Shown: positions 1 to 8,999, numbered from the stretch's first letter. The stretch is DNA of 64,000 nt from Leptonema sp964619535 (GCA_964619535.1 CAZUEX010000006.1:124001-188000); one strand, 5' to 3'. The notes: generated by a model not told the origin, from the sequence alone. Translations and numbers: made by a program.

Positions 1-565
1 GCCCTGGCAACAGACTCAGCTTTTTCGGCAGCATGTGGTAGCGCCACGTCGATTTCACAAGTAGGCCATGATCATGCAGGCGGGTTACCAGTTCTTTCAT
101 TGAATATTTTCGCGGATGTGGATCACGGCTCCACAGGCCCGACAGAAAACTGATATAGGATGTTCGTTGCGGGAAGGCAAATACGAAGAAATATCCACCA
201 GGCTTAAGTATTCGATATACCTCGTCCAGTGAGCGATCTACCAGTGGCACATGCTCCAGCACCCCCTGAGAAACCACAATATCAAAGGAATTATCGTCGA
301 ATGGAAGCCTGTAAGGATGGTCAATCTTCTGAAAAGGAAGGGCTTTCAACTCGGGCATCATAGCCACATTGGGCATATCAATGTCGAGCAGCGATATCTG
401 GGTAGCACCGGCTGCAAGAAGCTCTTTCGCAAGGAAGCCTTCGCCTGACCCCCAATCAAGAACCTTATATTTTTCATTCAGTTGGCTGTAGCGCGATATA
501 ATGCGAGCAGATCGACGATAGGTTTCGAAAAAGCTGGCACTGTAGGTTTCTGCGATTGTCATCAT
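1..565 (-). CDS. SAM-dependent class I methyltransferase (3' part outside window)
   Basis: The frame opens at 565 with two consecutive ATG codons. An AAGGA ribosome site lies about 5 nt upstream, and the frame stays open to the window edge, so about 188 residues are seen and the C-terminus is missing. Early on it shows the SAM-binding motif I (VLDWGSGEGF, about residues 35-44). An acidic strand end follows (LLDID), then a motif like FDIVVSQGVLEHV and the post-motif LKPGGYFFVFAFP. These are the marks of the UbiE/Methyltransf_11 family, which transfers methyl groups from S-adenosylmethionine. The substrate cannot be told. It is divergent from the sulfatase-like gene downstream, so context gives no pathway. 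Confidence 0.85.
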   Translation of the reverse strand, partial: MMTIAETYSASFFETYRRSARIISRYSQLNEKYKVLDWGSGEGFLAKELLAAGATQISLLDIDMPNVAMMPELKALPFQKIDHPYRLPFDDNSFDIVVSQGVLEHVPLVDRSLDEVYRILKPGGYFFVFAFPQRTSYISFLSGLWSRDPHPRKYSMKELVTRLHDHGLLVKSTWRYHMLPKKLSLLPG

Positions 566-895
566 ATAAGTCCTTTGAGCTGATTAAGAACCTATACGAA
601 ACAGGCAAGAAAAATCTTACCATTCCTGACAAAGGTACCCCCAAGCCGCTGCTGAAGGCCCGCACATATCCCATTTGATAACGGGATCAATTTCACGAAA
701 ACACAGGCGATCGCACGACACATATTAATTCTGCATGTATTTAGACTTGACAATAGATATTAAAGCGGCACATCATAGTTGTCATTTAATGTTGACAGTA
801 TTATTCCGTCACGTATATTTGTCATACAGAACACTTCTATTCCTTCGTATATACTACCCAATACCTTATACAGCTTTGGACAAAGAGGTTGCATC
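566..895. other. AT-rich divergent intergenic region
   Basis: These 330 bases separate two divergent genes. I see no convincing coding frame. The region holds a good sigma70-type promoter for the rightward gene (annotated separately) and a second, weaker TTGACA at 747-752. There is also a TTGAT/ATCAA inverted pair at 675-690, whose 6-nt spacer is longer than the 4 nt of a classical FNR site. Confidence 0.5.
792..819 (+). promoter_or_regulatory. sigma70-like promoter for the LTA-synthase-like gene
   Basis: A perfect TTGACA (792-797) is followed after 16 nt by TATATT (814-819). Transcription would start near 826 and leave a leader of about 70 nt before the ATG at 896. Confidence 0.6.
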
Positions 896-2719
896 ATGGT
901 AATATGGAAGCACAGACTTGCAATCACGACATGGTATGCTATAGCCTTAACGATCCTCTTCTTTGCACTCCAGGCATTTCTTGAGACTATCATCGGGCTG
1001 CCCTTCTTTAGCTTCCTTGCATCCACTTCAACATTACCATGGAGGATCTTCTTCACAACCACAGCTTCACTTCGATTCCTTTTTAATCTCCTCGTCCTTT
1101 GTTACATCTTCATAGCCCTGCTTGCCATCTCCGGACGCCCCATACATTCGCTTCTCGCTGTTAGCGCACTGGCCACGGCTTTAGCAGCCGCCGAATATAA
1201 CTTCTTCAAGAATCTTAATACGGTCTTTACGCTCGATTACCTCAAACGCATTCCTGAACTCCTCACTCTTCTGCAGACCGGATTCTTCCCCACCTATGCC
1301 GTCACGCTTACGGTCATGGCTCTCTGCCTTTTCCTCTTTACAGCTGTATACCTCTGGAAGAAAGAAAAGCCCATAAAGCCACGGTGGCGCATGACCTGGG
1401 CCCTCGTATCCCTGGCAGGCCTTCCTTTCATGGCTTCACCTGCCTTGCTTGGTAGATCGCTTGAATTCTTCGACTTTGATTTAATTTTTCAGTCCCGAGA
1501 AGAGAGACTCAGCCGGGGAGGAGTGATAGCTGCCCTTTTGACAGACTATCATTACATCCTGAAACGATGGTATCGCATCCCACCAGAAGAATACTCCGAA
1601 CAGACCATTCGGAACATGATTCCAGTGGAAGGACCGCTGCCCGCTGCTGTGTCAGAGCCCCGTCGCATTCGCGTCATCTTCTATCTCATGGAATCTTACT
1701 GGGATCCGGTTGCTACCTTCCCCGGTATCATCAGCCCTGATCCGCTCAAGCCAATCAAAGAACTTAAATTGAATCCAGAACGCTCGTTTCGCGGACGCTC
1801 TGCCGTTCCCGTCTTTGGCGGAGCAACCATTCAAACAGAATTCGAGGTCTTAACCGGCCTCAGCGCACACGCTTTCGGTGAACTTGTTTTTCCAAACCTG
1901 CACGGACCGGTAGAATCGATTGCCACCTACTACCAGAGCCTGAATCCACCGGCACAGACGACCTACATAACCGCCTATAAGATCACCTTCTTCAACCGAA
2001 ACAATGCCCTACGCCACTTCGGGATTGAGCGCCTGATCGAAGCCAAAGACATGCTGTGCTCCGACACCGGAGGAAGCTGGGATGGACGCACCGAAGAATG
2101 CCTGATCACCGAGACCATTCGACTCCTCAAGACCCCGGATGCTCCCGAGCTGCTCATGCTTTCCGGTGTACAGAATCATGCCGATTACTCCGTAGCTGTC
2201 CACAGCCGACCGTTTCGATTCGCAGAGGCCATACCTGAATCCGATCACCAGGCCCTCCTCGTTCACGCCAACCACCTGCACGACATGTCAGAACAGCTGG
2301 TAAGGCTGGTCCGCTTCGTCGATTCAAGCAATCATCCAACGCTCCTCTTTGCCTTCGGCGATCACCTTCCGCCAAAATTTTCTTTCCTGACAGACGAAAG
2401 ACCAAAACCAAAGGACTGGAAGGCAACGCCCTTCCTGCTCCATGCGAACTTTCCTTTACCGGCAGATGTGAAAGAATGGCTCGCCCGGAACCAGCTGCCC
2501 GCTATCTATGAGCTGAATGCCATCGTGCAACATGCAGCAGGCATACCCCTTTCCCCCGCTGCAAAGGCGGTCCTGGCGTTGCGCAGGGACTGCCCTCCAC
2601 AGCCCGAGCCTTCAGACATCACCCCGGAATGCACAAAGCGTCATCAATTGCTCACCTACGATATGGTGCTGGGAAAGCGCTACGCAGCAAGAGATGCCGA
2701 TAAACCAGAAGTAAAATGA
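896..2719 (+). CDS. membrane-anchored sulfatase-fold phosphoglycerol transferase (LtaS/MdoB-like)
   Basis: This 607-residue protein has about five hydrophobic segments in its first 170 residues, then an extracytoplasmic alkaline-phosphatase-superfamily domain. Visible catalytic marks are ESYWD (E266, first metal ligand), GGATIQTEFEVLTG (T311 is the likely nucleophile), and GDHLPP (D489, H490, metal ligands). In known families these enzymes move phosphoglycerol or phosphoethanolamine from phospholipid onto glycans or lipoteichoic acid. The acceptor here is unknown. A longer frame starts at 779, but the ATG at 896 has an AGAGG site 7 nt upstream and gives a sensible membrane N-terminus, so it is preferred. 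It probably forms a single-gene transcript from the promoter at 792-819. Confidence 0.85.
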   Translation: MVIWKHRLAITTWYAIALTILFFALQAFLETIIGLPFFSFLASTSTLPWRIFFTTTASLRFLFNLLVLCYIFIALLAISGRPIHSLLAVSALATALAAAEYNFFKNLNTVFTLDYLKRIPELLTLLQTGFFPTYAVTLTVMALCLFLFTAVYLWKKEKPIKPRWRMTWALVSLAGLPFMASPALLGRSLEFFDFDLIFQSREERLSRGGVIAALLTDYHYILKRWYRIPPEEYSEQTIRNMIPVEGPLPAAVSEPRRIRVIFYLMESYWDPVATFPGIISPDPLKPIKELKLNPERSFRGRSAVPVFGGATIQTEFEVLTGLSAHAFGELVFPNLHGPVESIATYYQSLNPPAQTTYITAYKITFFNRNNALRHFGIERLIEAKDMLCSDTGGSWDGRTEECLITETIRLLKTPDAPELLMLSGVQNHADYSVAVHSRPFRFAEAIPESDHQALLVHANHLHDMSEQLVRLVRFVDSSNHPTLLFAFGDHLPPKFSFLTDERPKPKDWKATPFLLHANFPLPADVKEWLARNQLPAIYELNAIVQHAAGIPLSPAAKAVLALRRDCPPQPEPSDITPECTKRHQLLTYDMVLGKRYAARDADKPEVK

Positions 2720-2757
2720 CAGACGAGAAGGTCTTCGCGGCCTCCCCTCTGCCCATA

Positions 2758-4113
2758 TCATCGTAGCGGTAGCCTGTAGGTGGCTCCGAAATCGATGGTT
2801 TTAATCATCTCAAGTGTTCTGCTTCGTTCGGTGATGTGGCTGCTGGCAGCGGCAATTTCAGCACTGCTCTGGATGACAGAGGCAAGGTCCTCCTCGTATT
2901 CATTGGTCACCGTAAACGTTGTAAACTGATATCTGTAAATCTCGTAACGAAAGCCTGCCTGCAGGAATAGCCGCTCGTTGATCAGGTAGGTCCCTCTTAA
3001 CCCAAAGTACGGGCCCTTTACGCTGATATCTCCGTCGTACCGGACGCGATCCGCGATCACCTGACCAAAACTGGCGTAGGCCAAACTTTCACTCTCGAAA
3101 AAGCCGTCGCCTTTGCCTGACGTATAACCAAACAGAAAAGACAGCCCAATGTAGGTCCGGCCAACTCGATAGGGCATGAAAATTTCAAGGCCGCCTATGA
3201 CTCCGCCTGTGGTAGTACCCGCGTCTGTGGTTGCCTCCTTCCAGGCGGTGTAGGGGAATCCGGGAAAAACGGCAAAGATTCGGCTCCTGGTTTCTGTTTC
3301 TACAAGATGTCGCCTGACTCCAACAAAAGGCCTCACGCGTAGATGATTGCGTTCATATATATCAGCACGCAGGGCAAGCTCAAGCATGGTATTGCGAATC
3401 GGATCATGAAGCTCAGCACTGCGATACGCAGAGGTAAGGCCTCCGCTATTCTCGGTGCCTGCCGTTCGCCCGCTGGTCCTGCTTTCAGACACGCTGGCAT
3501 CAAGATCCAGAAAAAAGCGCCCGTAGTTATAGCCGATGCCCAAACTCAGCATCGGAGCCAGCTCAGCACTTCGGTCCTTCCTATCGGCAAAACCACCACC
3601 GAACTCTGCACCTACAACAATGGTGGCATTTCGCAGACCGAGAATACCTGGCTTTAGATGCTGAAAACCGAGGCCACCACGGAAATTGATATCGTTCTGG
3701 CGATAGACGGACTTCTTCTGGCGCTTTTCCTTCTCTTGCTGCGCTTCCTGCTCCTTTCGCTTCTTTTCTTCTTCCAGGCGCTTTCGTTCAGCTTCCTCTT
3801 TACGCCGTTGCTCTTCGAGACGCTTTTGCTGCTCCAGCTGCTGCCGCCTCAGTTCTTGCAGGCGTTTTAGCTCTGCCTGCCGCCGAAGCTGCTCCCGCTT
3901 CGCTGCAGCATCGCTATATTCAATACGACGAATGCTTCTTTTGGGCACCTTCCGCAGCCCCTGGGGGGTCCGAATAAAGATGTCTGTAGCGGATTGGTTT
4001 GCTATCTTACCTTCTATCTTCTTTCCATTCGACAGGTATACGGTGTCGGCAAGTAGTGCTCCGGAATAGAGCAGGATCCCTGCCAGCAAGCTTATTACCT
4101 TTCGGCGCTTCAT
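2758..4113 (-). CDS. exported protein: SH3/LSm-like N-domain, charged coiled coil, outer-membrane beta-barrel
   Basis: About 451 residues from the ATG at 4113, which has an AGAG site upstream; a longer start at 4137 is possible. Order of parts: signal peptide (about 1-22); a short beta-rich module with the pattern TVYLSNGKKIEGK...RTPQGLRKVPKRSIRRIEY (about 23-70); a Glu/Lys/Arg/Gln-rich coiled coil (about 70-140); then a C-terminal region of alternating hydrophobic residues and glycines that looks like a beta-barrel (about 145-451). The N-terminal module recurs in the unrelated protein at 33540-34412. Function is unknown; a surface or periplasm-spanning role is inferred. It is convergent with the upstream sulfatase-like gene, with 38 nt between them. 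Confidence 0.65.
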   Translation of the reverse strand: MKRRKVISLLAGILLYSGALLADTVYLSNGKKIEGKIANQSATDIFIRTPQGLRKVPKRSIRRIEYSDAAAKREQLRRQAELKRLQELRRQQLEQQKRLEEQRRKEEAERKRLEEEKKRKEQEAQQEKEKRQKKSVYRQNDINFRGGLGFQHLKPGILGLRNATIVVGAEFGGGFADRKDRSAELAPMLSLGIGYNYGRFFLDLDASVSESRTSGRTAGTENSGGLTSAYRSAELHDPIRNTMLELALRADIYERNHLRVRPFVGVRRHLVETETRSRIFAVFPGFPYTAWKEATTDAGTTTGGVIGGLEIFMPYRVGRTYIGLSFLFGYTSGKGDGFFESESLAYASFGQVIADRVRYDGDISVKGPYFGLRGTYLINERLFLQAGFRYEIYRYQFTTFTVTNEYEEDLASVIQSSAEIAAASSHITERSRTLEMIKTIDFGATYRLPLR

Positions 4114-4239
4114 AAGACTTCTCTGAACATAGTGCATGCAGTTATTTAGACGCTAATTTCCATATGTTCTCATAATATTTTTGCATTGAAAGGTTCATTT
4201 TTTTAAAACTGCCCGCAAGATCCTCTGAACCGAGAACCA

Positions 4240-5481
4240 TCATTGCCGCAGACCATGCCATGACTGTTTACCGGTAGAAAGCGTCCGCACAGCACGACGC
4301 AGTCCGTCAAGCGTCAGGGGAAACATCGGTATGACATCGCCGATGGCTTGCACGGTTTCATGGTGCCAGGTATGTTCTGGATCGGGATTCAACCATGCCA
4401 GAAAAGGATAACGCCCGTTTAGATATTTAAGCCTTTCATAACCGCTCATAACATTCTGTTGCTTCTGCCGGAGCGTTTCTTCATCCACCTGGCCGGCCCG
4501 GTAATAGTATTCAAAAAATGCATGCCTTTTGTCAAAGAGCTCATATGGATTCATGCAGGCATCGCCAACACAGAGAATTCTCGTTTCTCCATCATATCGA
4601 CGACAGAACTCTTCTATATTTAACTTCTTTGTAAACCTGGCATCTTCAAATAGATAATCATAAATGACGTTATGAAAATAGTAATGCTTGAAATGGCCAA
4701 AATGGTTCAGTTTGGAAGCTGCGGTAAAAAGCCTGCTGACCAGGGTTGTATGGGGTGACATGCTTCCGCCCACATCCATCAGAAGCAGCAGGCGAAGCCG
4801 GTTCTTTCGCGATTTCTCGAAGACCGCTTCCGGATCACCCCCGTTATCAGCGGTGCGACGAACACTTGCAGGAATCGAAAAGTGAGGTCTGCCCTCCCGG
4901 CGCAGGTCTCTCAGCTTACGCAGAGCCATCTGAAACTGTCGCACGCTTAATCTTTCATCGTCGCGATATTCCCTGTAACGACGCTCGCCCAGAACATCGA
5001 TAGCGCTGCGGTTCCGGCCTTCTCCTCCGATGCGCACCCCGGCCGGATTCGTGCCCGAATGACCGAAGGGGGATCGTCCTCTGGTTCCGATCCATCGATT
5101 ACCGCCGTCATGTCTGGACTTTTGTTCTTCAGGTCGTTCACGAAGAGTCTTCCAGAGTTCTTCTGGCTCCAGATGGGGTGCCTCAATGTCCTTCTCTGTA
5201 AGATTCGCGGCTTCCTGCAACCACTGTTCCAGCGCCTGTCGAAAGGGATCCTCCTGCTCGCCAATCAGACCTGCAAAAAGACGGGCAAAGACAAGATCAA
5301 AGGCATCGTAAAAACGAACGTTCTTTACCAGGGTGGCCCTGGCCATAAAGTAAAACCGTTCGGGGGTGATGGGCAGGTTCTGACCGGCATACCAGCGCAG
5401 AGACGATATCAGGTCAAGCAGCTCACCCGTACTGACCGGAATGCAATTCCTGCGGAGTTCATAAAAGAAGTCGAAGAACAT
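4240..5481 (-). CDS. von Willebrand factor A (CoxE-like) protein
   Basis: About 413 residues from the ATG at 5481, 4 nt after the stop of the MoxR gene. An upstream ATG at 5517 would overlap that gene by 32 nt. The metal-dependent adhesion motif is LLLLMDVGGSMSPH, and downstream there are family-typical stretches such as YYFHNVIYD and ILCVGDACMNPYE. This places it with VWA_CoxE-like proteins that pair with MoxR AAA+ ATPases. Such pairs act as chaperone-like machines in metal insertion or complex assembly; the client here is unknown. It is the last gene of the Cpx-like minus-strand operon, which suggests envelope-linked work. Confidence 0.8.
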   Translation of the reverse strand: MFFDFFYELRRNCIPVSTGELLDLISSLRWYAGQNLPITPERFYFMARATLVKNVRFYDAFDLVFARLFAGLIGEQEDPFRQALEQWLQEAANLTEKDIEAPHLEPEELWKTLRERPEEQKSRHDGGNRWIGTRGRSPFGHSGTNPAGVRIGGEGRNRSAIDVLGERRYREYRDDERLSVRQFQMALRKLRDLRREGRPHFSIPASVRRTADNGGDPEAVFEKSRKNRLRLLLLMDVGGSMSPHTTLVSRLFTAASKLNHFGHFKHYYFHNVIYDYLFEDARFTKKLNIEEFCRRYDGETRILCVGDACMNPYELFDKRHAFFEYYYRAGQVDEETLRQKQQNVMSGYERLKYLNGRYPFLAWLNPDPEHTWHHETVQAIGDVIPMFPLTLDGLRRAVRTLSTGKQSWHGLRQ

Positions 5482-5485
5482 CTGT

Positions 5486-6274
5486 TCATCCCTGCAGACG
5501 CCGCAGGTCATCTGCATTCTTGATCAAAGCACCCATATAGGGCAGTCCACCCGTATAACCACCCTGATGCAGCAAAATCTGGATCCAGTCTATCAGCTCT
5601 GACGTAGACGGCTTCTTTCGCAGATCCGGTGTTTCACGCAATCGGTAAAATGCGTTTAACGCCCCATCCATAAGTTCTTTTTCGATCCCCGGAAAGTGCG
5701 AATGCAGAATGACACGCATGAAGTCGGGCGACGGAAAATCAATGTAGTGAAAGATACAGCGACGTAGAAAGGCATCGGGCAGCTCTTTCTCATTGTTCGA
5801 GGTGATAATCGTCAGAGGTCTTCGCTTTGCAACAACACGGCGCCCCGTCTCTACAATGACAAATTCCATCTGATCCAGTTCAAGCAATAGATCATTAGGG
5901 AATTCTGGATCGGCCTTATCGATCTCATCGATTAATACGATGGACGGGCCGTCTTCTTCAAAGGCCTGGCCGAGGGCCCCCATTCTGATGTAATTCTCAA
6001 TGTTGCGTACCCGTTCGGTATTCTCTTCAAAACGAGAATCATTCAGACGCGAAACGGCATCGTAATCATAGAGCCCTTCTCTGGCCTGTGTCGTGGATTT
6101 GATGTGCCAGGAATAGACCGGCCAGCCGCGACGAGCCGCAATAGCACGGGCAAGAAGCGTTTTTCCTGTTCCAGGCTCGCCCTGCAAAAGCAACGGCCGC
6201 CCCGTAATCTCGGCCACCATGACGGCCTCTTCCAGTTCTGGAGGAACAACGTAGGTTTCTGCAATCTCTGACAC
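5486..6274 (-). CDS. MoxR-family AAA+ ATPase
   Basis: 262 residues with a GTG start. Walker A is GEPGTGKT (32-39) and Walker B is VLIDEID (113-119). A sensor-1 type TIITSNNEKELPDAFLRRCIF follows, the arginine-finger/FLRRC pattern typical of MoxR. The length is near the usual 270-330 residues, slightly short. It sits 41 nt after the histidine kinase gene and 4 nt before the VWA gene, the standard MoxR-VWA couple. ATP-driven remodelling of a protein client is the family role; no client gene is adjacent, so the target is open. No clear ribosome site was found before the GTG. Confidence 0.85.
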   Translation of the reverse strand: MSEIAETYVVPPELEEAVMVAEITGRPLLLQGEPGTGKTLLARAIAARRGWPVYSWHIKSTTQAREGLYDYDAVSRLNDSRFEENTERVRNIENYIRMGALGQAFEEDGPSIVLIDEIDKADPEFPNDLLLELDQMEFVIVETGRRVVAKRRPLTIITSNNEKELPDAFLRRCIFHYIDFPSPDFMRVILHSHFPGIEKELMDGALNAFYRLRETPDLRKKPSTSELIDWIQILLHQGGYTGGLPYMGALIKNADDLRRLQG

Positions 6275-6315
6275 ACACTGAAGAAACGAAAGTCTCGAAA
6301 CGGGTCAAGGCGAAT

Positions 6316-7662
6316 TCATGCCGACTTTTCTGGTCCTGAAGGCAGATTGATCGTTATGCGAAACCGACGGTCGTCCCTTTCAATATACAGTGTAGCCCCC
6401 AGTGCATCGGCTGCGGCCTTTGCCTGTGCCAGCCCCAGGCCATATCCGGGTACGTCGGAGGCACGAAAGAATGGCTTCATCAGATCTTCCGGAGTAGAAC
6501 GATCATCTTCCCTGCGCTCATATTCATTCTCGATAGCAATCTGGGTACCATACAGCCAAGCCTGTACTTTTGAGGCTTCCGGAGCAAAACGCGCAGCATT
6601 ATCAAGCAACACTCCCAGTAATGTACGAAGGGCCTGACGTCGCAGTGCCACCATGGTTCCAGACCCCGGAGCTGCAACCTCCAGCTCCAGCCCTCTTTCA
6701 CGAAATAGCGGATCCTGACGCTTCAGCATCAAATGCAGCTCCTCTGCCAGATCAAAATTCTCTATGGGATGTTCGCGAAGCATTCCGGCACGTGAAAAAT
6801 CGAGGATGGCACCAATCAGGCGATCCATATCTTCAATCTCAAGCTGCATGGAGTTGGCCCTGGCCAGTGTCTGCTTTGAATCCGGTTCATCTTCGATCAT
6901 GCCCGCCAGGATGCGAATGCGCGCCAGAGGCGAGCGCAGCTCGTGCGAAACATGAGCAAGAAGATGGCGGGAGGCCATGACCATAGCCTGCACACGATCG
7001 GCCATACGGTTAAAGTCCTTTGCCAGGGCACCGATCTCATCATGAGAATGTACATCTGCTCTTCGAGATAGATCGCCTTCTGCGATGTGATGAACCGATT
7101 CACGGAGTTCTTTCAGTGGAGAGGTTAATTTGCGACTGAGTGGGATGGCCATCAGTGCAAGCAGTGCACCGGTAATCAACATTGCCGTCAAAAACCTCTG
7201 CAACGGCCCCGCCCCTTCATTACTGCGGTCGATTACAAGCTGTAAATAGGCTCCGCTAAGTGGAGGCTTTCTGATGGGAATCGTCATCATGAGAATGCGT
7301 GTACGCCAGTCATGCTTCATACGAAAGCCGCCCATATCCTGTTCGCGCCCCTGACAGGATTCATCCGATCCTGTAGTGGACGAAGCCAGGATCTCACCAT
7401 CCGGACCGACCAGGCGAAGCCGTGCATCAAGCGCCTTTCCCATGCCTTCAAGAAATGGATTCAGACTTTCCGGACCTCCCTGAACCCATTTATCAACAAC
7501 AACCTCTGCGAGGATAAAGGCATGTGCACGACCGAGTTTTTCAAAACGATCGGGCACATCGGTTAACTGCATCAGCCGGAATACGACGCTGGCTGAAAGC
7601 GTCGTCGTAAGAACAGCAACGACGAGTGCTCCCAGCACCTTCGCATACAGGCCTCCTTTCAT
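6316..7662 (-). CDS. CpxA/EnvZ-type sensor histidine kinase
   Basis: 448 residues. The start at 7662 overlaps the stop of the response regulator gene by ATGA; a longer frame from 7701 is less likely. Layout: transmembrane helix 1 (about 7-30), periplasmic sensor loop of about 125 residues, transmembrane helix 2 (about 158-175), HAMP linker (about 172-222), HisKA with HVSHELRSPLAR (phosphorylated H240), and an ATPase domain with DNAARFAPE (N box) and YGLGLAQAKAAADALG (G2 box). The kinase phosphorylates the co-transcribed OmpR-type regulator. The divergent Spy/CpxP-like gene makes a Cpx-like envelope stress role likely. Confidence 0.85.
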   Translation of the reverse strand: MKGGLYAKVLGALVVAVLTTTLSASVVFRLMQLTDVPDRFEKLGRAHAFILAEVVVDKWVQGGPESLNPFLEGMGKALDARLRLVGPDGEILASSTTGSDESCQGREQDMGGFRMKHDWRTRILMMTIPIRKPPLSGAYLQLVIDRSNEGAGPLQRFLTAMLITGALLALMAIPLSRKLTSPLKELRESVHHIAEGDLSRRADVHSHDEIGALAKDFNRMADRVQAMVMASRHLLAHVSHELRSPLARIRILAGMIEDEPDSKQTLARANSMQLEIEDMDRLIGAILDFSRAGMLREHPIENFDLAEELHLMLKRQDPLFRERGLELEVAAPGSGTMVALRRQALRTLLGVLLDNAARFAPEASKVQAWLYGTQIAIENEYERREDDRSTPEDLMKPFFRASDVPGYGLGLAQAKAAADALGATLYIERDDRRFRITINLPSGPEKSA

Positions 7663-8354
7663 TTTCTGGCCTCGACGGTGAACAGATATCCCGCTCCCCA
7701 TACCGTTCGGATCTCTCCTGTAAAGGCACCGCTTTCTCGCAGCTTTTTGCGAATCGAACTGATATGAACATCAATACTGCGATCAAAGGCAAGATGATCG
7801 CGTCCGCGCGACAGATTCATCAACTCATCACGACTGAGCACCCGGCCAGCATTCTCCATCAGGGCACGCAGAATTCCAAACTCCGCTCCCGAAAGCCCAA
7901 GGTCCTGATCACCGGCAAGAACCCGATAGCTTTCGGGCATCAGGCGGAGGCCAGCCATCTCGATCGTCTTTGACTTCGTCGACATTTGACCGTTCGCTCT
8001 TCGCAATATGGCGCGAATTCGAGCCAGAAGCTCTCGCGGATGAAAGGGCTTGGCCAGATAATCATCTGCTCCAAGTTCAAGACCAACGATGCGATCCTCT
8101 TCTTCGCCCCGTGCGGTCAGAACAAGTACAGGCACGCTGTTTGAAACACGGATCTCTCGAAGAATATCCAGGCCGCTTTCTCCTGGAAGCATGACATCGA
8201 GTACAAGTAAATCGGGCGCAAAGGATTCCAGCAATCGACGGCCTTCTTTTCCGTCCAGGGCAACACGAATCTCAAAGTCGTATCCGCTCAGGTATTCACT
8301 GACAAGCTCTCCCAGTTTCCGGTCGTCATCGATTACGAGGATTTTCTTCGACAT
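7659..8354 (-). CDS. OmpR-family response regulator, CpxR-like
   Basis: 231 residues. The receiver domain occupies about 1-120 with acidic pocket D9-D11, phospho-acceptor D53 (VLDVMLPGESG), switch T80 and conserved K102 (YLAKPFHP). A winged-helix DNA-binding domain follows (about 130-228; GAEFGILRALMENAGRVLSRDEL and the VWGAGYLF wing). It is translationally coupled to the kinase gene downstream. The promoter region shared with the divergent cpxP-like gene contains a direct repeat close to the E. coli CpxR box, which would allow autoregulation. Cpx identity rests on this gene arrangement rather than on sequence alone. Confidence 0.88.
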   Translation of the reverse strand: MSKKILVIDDDRKLGELVSEYLSGYDFEIRVALDGKEGRRLLESFAPDLLVLDVMLPGESGLDILREIRVSNSVPVLVLTARGEEEDRIVGLELGADDYLAKPFHPRELLARIRAILRRANGQMSTKSKTIEMAGLRLMPESYRVLAGDQDLGLSGAEFGILRALMENAGRVLSRDELMNLSRGRDHLAFDRSIDVHISSIRKKLRESGAFTGEIRTVWGAGYLFTVEARK

Positions 8355-8429
8355 GATTTAGAAAAGAACGCTGACGCTTTTTCTCACGTATACCGTTTTT
8401 TCATCCTGCCTGCATTCAGGCGGCTGCGA

Positions 8430-8455
8430 TTAACGTCTTTTTACCAATTGGTGAA
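8430..8455. promoter_or_regulatory. candidate CpxR box and overlapping palindrome in the divergent promoter
   Basis: Read on the minus strand, 8444-8430 is GTAAA, five bases, GTTAA; this differs by one base from the E. coli CpxR box (GTAAA-N5-GTAAA). It overlaps an imperfect palindrome, TTTACCAATTGGTGAA (8440-8455, core ACCAATTGGT). It lies about 75 nt from the regulator gene and 98 nt from the cpxP-like gene. Functional assignment is inference. Confidence 0.45.
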
Positions 8456-8552
8456 TTTCTCACACACAGAGAACACAGTTCATGAACCCTTTTGGATTAC
8501 CGTGGGTATACCTGATACGAAACAGCCATAATCTGTTGCAGAGGAGGATCCG

Positions 8553-8999
8553 ATGTCCAGAAGCCAGAAGAAAAAAGCCCTGTGGGTAAGCGGAGCGATT
8601 TTGATCCTGTTAAGTATGATCGCCTGTGGACGTCCGTTTGCCGGTAAAGACCACTCAGGTCACCTTCTAAAGAAACTCGATAAAACCGTTGCCTCACTGG
8701 AGCTGAATGCCGAACAGCAGGCCTACTACGATCGCATGCGTGCCGATATCAATGCCGACCTGGAAAAACGAAAGAACGCTCGCAAAGAAACGGCCCGGAA
8801 AATCAAGGCAGAACTGAACGCTGCCAACCCTGATATGAATAAGGTTGCGGCCGTCGCCAGAGAGCAGCTGCAGAAGCATCCACAGTTTCTCGATAATCTG
8901 ATTGATCATCTTACTGGTTTCTACTCGCAGCTTAACGCCGAACAGCAAGAAAAGGTGCGAGCTCTTTTGAATAAGCGACTCTCCCGCTTTGACTCATGA
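8553..8999 (+). CDS. Spy/CpxP-like periplasmic lipoprotein
   Basis: 148 residues with a strong GAGGAGG site 5 nt before the ATG. A basic N-terminus, hydrophobic core and lipobox (SMIAC, C25) mark it as a lipoprotein. The mature part is helical and charged and carries LNAEQQAYY and LNAEQQEKVRALL, variants of the LTxxQ motif that defines the Spy/CpxP family of periplasmic chaperones and stress sensors. It is divergent from the two-component genes, as cpxP is from cpxRA in enterobacteria. There CpxP restrains CpxA; the same feedback here is inferred. Unlike enterobacterial CpxP it appears lipid-anchored. A strong terminator follows. Confidence 0.78.
   Translation: MSRSQKKKALWVSGAILILLSMIACGRPFAGKDHSGHLLKKLDKTVASLELNAEQQAYYDRMRADINADLEKRKNARKETARKIKAELNAANPDMNKVAAVAREQLQKHPQFLDNLIDHLTGFYSQLNAEQQEKVRALLNKRLSRFDS

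Noticed and set aside
675..690. TTGAT/ATCAA inverted pair resembling an FNR site
   Set aside because: The spacer is 6 nt, not 4, and the neighbouring genes show no link to anaerobic control.
3658..3870. Leu/Phe-rich 70-residue frame, apparent membrane protein
   Set aside because: It is the antisense shadow of the Glu/Lys/Arg coiled coil of the gene at 2758-4113.
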